From Paraclostridium tenue (GTDB lineage Bacteria; Bacillota; Clostridia; Peptostreptococcales; Peptostreptococcaceae): a stretch of DNA of 64,000 nt. Below, one piece after another: positions 62,773 to 64,000 of the stretch (position 1 is the stretch's first letter; each line of letters starts with the position of its first letter). The DNA is taken from positions 29,027 to 93,026 of the forward strand of contig NZ_BAAACP010000013.1 of assembly GCF_039521565.1 (NCBI RefSeq). The letters run 5' to 3'. Position numbers and translations under genes: made by a program. The notes under the pieces were generated by a model. The model made no database searches and was not told the origin of the DNA. It was given only the letters and a program-made list of their open reading frames with translations.

Positions 62773-62870
62773 ATGCAAGTAAAAAATACATATTAAATGG
62801 TGTTTTTTTACTTATAAAGAAAAAGTTACAAAATTTTAACCTTTTATATTTAATATATATATAAATTGTC

Positions 62871-62876
62871 GTATAA
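62871..62876 (+). promoter_or_regulatory. -10 of the SH3 repeat gene
   Basis: TATAAT with an upstream TG, about 40 bases before the start codon. The -35 is weak. Confidence 0.45.
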
Positions 62877-62918
62877 TTAACTTAAGTATATGATATCAAC
62901 AGAATGGGGGAATATGTG

Positions 62919-64000
62919 TTGAAGCGAAAAATAGCAATGGCTACTCTGGCATTAATACCATTGACAGCTACAAATGCATTTGCGTCTAACCAAGAAGGAA
63001 TAGTAACAGCAACATCATTAAATGTAAGAAGTGGGCCTTCAACTGGTCATTCAGTTATTTTTATGGTTAAAAAAAATGAGAAGGTTACTATACTTCAAAG
63101 TGATAATGGATGGTATAAAATAAGTGCGGCAAATGGAAAAAGTGGTTGGGTTTCTAGTGAATATATAAGTACAAATATAAGTAATACCAATCAATCAACT
63201 AATAAAAAAATAGTTAATGTAAATAATCTCAACATGAGAAGTGGAGCATCTACAAGTTATAGAGTGATTGCTAAGTTGAGTAAAGGAAGTATTGTAGAAT
63301 TACTATCAGAAAATAATGGATGGTCAAAGATAAAATATGATGGAAGATTAGGATATGTATCAAGTGAATTTTTATCCAACATAGATAATAATATACCAGA
63401 TAAAAAACCTGAGACACCATCTGAAGCATTACCAGATACAGTGATAACAAAAATAAAAGTAGTAACAGCAACATCTTTAAACGTAAGAAGTGGTCCGTCA
63501 ACAAGCAATGCTTTGATAGGAAGTTTAAGAAACAATGAAAAAGTAGAAGTGATATCAGAAAACAACGGATGGGCAAAGATAAAGTATAATGGAAGATTAG
63601 GATATGTATCAAGTGTTTATTTAAAAGATGCCGGAGATAATAACACAAATACTAATCAAAATCCAGGTGAAAAACCAAATGAAGGAGCTGTGAAAACAAA
63701 AGTAGTAACAGCAACAACATTAAATGTAAGAAGTGGACCATCAACAAGCCATGGATTAATAGGAACGTTAAAACATAATGAAAGAGTAGAAGTGATATCA
63801 GAAAGTAATGGATGGTCAAAGATAAAATATAAAGGAAAAGAAGCGTACGTATCAAGTGATTACTTAAAAGATGCTGGAGATAGTAATACAAATACTAATC
63901 CAAATCCAGGTGAAAAACCAAATGAAGGAACTGTGAAAACAAAAGTAGTAACAGCAACATCATTAAACGTAAGAAGTGGACCATCAACAAGTCATGGATT
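62919..64000 (+). CDS. Secreted protein with tandem bacterial SH3 domains (3' end cut by window)
   Basis: An open frame to the window edge (at least 360 codons), starting at TTG 62919 (or GTG 62916) behind GGGGG. The signal peptide (about 1-23: KRKIAMATLALIPLTATNAFA) is followed by at least five SH3_3 domains, beginning near residues 27, 96, 180, 261 and 342. Each has TATSLNVRSGPSTS-type starts and NGWSKIKY...GYVSS ends. Domains 3 to 5 repeat every 243 bases (81 codons) and are nearly identical, joined by NTNTNQNPGEKPNEG linkers. Such proteins bind peptidoglycan; a catalytic domain (NlpC/P60, amidase or glucosaminidase) may follow beyond the window. Confidence 0.88.
   Translation, partial: MKRKIAMATLALIPLTATNAFASNQEGIVTATSLNVRSGPSTGHSVIFMVKKNEKVTILQSDNGWYKISAANGKSGWVSSEYISTNISNTNQSTNKKIVNVNNLNMRSGASTSYRVIAKLSKGSIVELLSENNGWSKIKYDGRLGYVSSEFLSNIDNNIPDKKPETPSEALPDTVITKIKVVTATSLNVRSGPSTSNALIGSLRNNEKVEVISENNGWAKIKYNGRLGYVSSVYLKDAGDNNTNTNQNPGEKPNEGAVKTKVVTATTLNVRSGPSTSHGLIGTLKHNERVEVISESNGWSKIKYKGKEAYVSSDYLKDAGDSNTNTNPNPGEKPNEGTVKTKVVTATSLNVRSGPSTSHG
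63459..64000 (+). repeat. 243-base coding tandem repeats in the SH3 gene
   Basis: GTAGTAACAGCAACA starts at 63459, 63702 and 63945, exactly 243 bases apart. The units keep the reading frame and include linker and SH3 domain, so they could expand or contract by recombination. Confidence 0.85.

Noticed and set aside
63257..63891. Minus-strand frames inside the SH3 repeat gene
   Set aside because: Low-complexity leucine and serine runs repeating with the 243-base unit; antisense shadows of a clear secreted protein.
63459..64000. Could the regular repeats be a CRISPR array?
   Set aside because: Units are 243 bases, in frame and coding for SH3 domains; there are no short repeats with unique spacers and no cas genes.

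Overview
The window is AT-rich (very roughly 28% GC by eye) and reads as chromosome of an anaerobic, spore-forming, low-GC Gram-positive of the Clostridia. The closest fit is Peptostreptococcaceae (Clostridioides, Romboutsia, Paraclostridium and relatives). Evidence for this: an alanine T-box in front of alaS; the iscR-iscS-iscU set; the ireB / ruvX / DUF1292 / Fur / RNase J / scpAB / ytfJ core neighbourhood; a dltD-X-A-B-C operon; strong AAGGAGG ribosome binding sites; frequent TTG and GTG starts. I see no rRNA, tRNA, insertion sequence, prophage or CRISPR array. This is mostly core chromosome with a few lineage-specific pieces.

Layout. 1-4.4 kb: end of an upstream gene, small unknown proteins, a SIMPL-domain protein, RarA and a GNAT enzyme. 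4.4-6.7 kb: iron-sulfur assembly (IscR, cysteine desulfurase, IscU scaffold) with a likely IscR autoregulatory site. 6.7-9.8 kb: a two-component system with a small membrane protein encoded between regulator and kinase. 9.8-13.3 kb: pyruvate carboxylase on the minus strand. 13.6-19.6 kb: membrane proteins, a DHA2-type drug exporter, a DUF3783 protein, an Xaa-Pro peptidase and a possible small RNA. 19.6-24.2 kb: mnmA, then a T-box and alaS, then ireB. 24.2-29.8 kb: a large membrane protein of unknown role, ruvX, DUF1292, a YdcF protein, an LCP cell-wall ligase and Fur. 30-39.7 kb: RNase J, a YlbF protein, an MsmX-type ATPase, DUF503, a D,D-carboxypeptidase, a site-2-like protease, ScpA/ScpB, and the DUF2953-YtfJ spore pair. 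39.9-45.9 kb: MarR, leucyl aminopeptidase, membrane proteins and a cysteine-rich two-gene redox module. 46-50.4 kb: the D-alanylation operon dltDXABC, with dltX overlapping dltD. 50.4-62.8 kb: MurJ, a 40-residue membrane miniprotein, Nudix, dipeptidase, a LytS/LytT sensor pair with a divergent secreted protein, an ABC exporter, a second GNAT enzyme, a PrsA-like foldase and a cupin. 62.9-64 kb: the start of a secreted protein made of SH3 repeats, cut by the window edge.

How the genes fit together. Much of the window serves the cell envelope: LCP ligase, carboxypeptidase, MurJ, D-alanylation of teichoic acids, PrsA-type folding, LytST and SH3 wall-binding repeats. A second theme is sulfur and iron: IscRSU, MnmA (which needs IscS sulfur) and Fur.

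The least explained signals are: a 17-bp palindromic element shared by the dlt promoter and the lytS intergenic region; a long hairpin that would bury the dltD ribosome binding site; a roughly 50% GC block between mnmA and the alaS T-box; the cysteine-rich redox pair at 43.6-45.9 kb; and the large membrane protein beside ireB. Four genes not obvious at ordinary length cut-offs were read from the sequence: the 51-aa ORF at 513-668, dltX, the 40-aa membrane ORF at 52549, and the open-ended SH3 protein.
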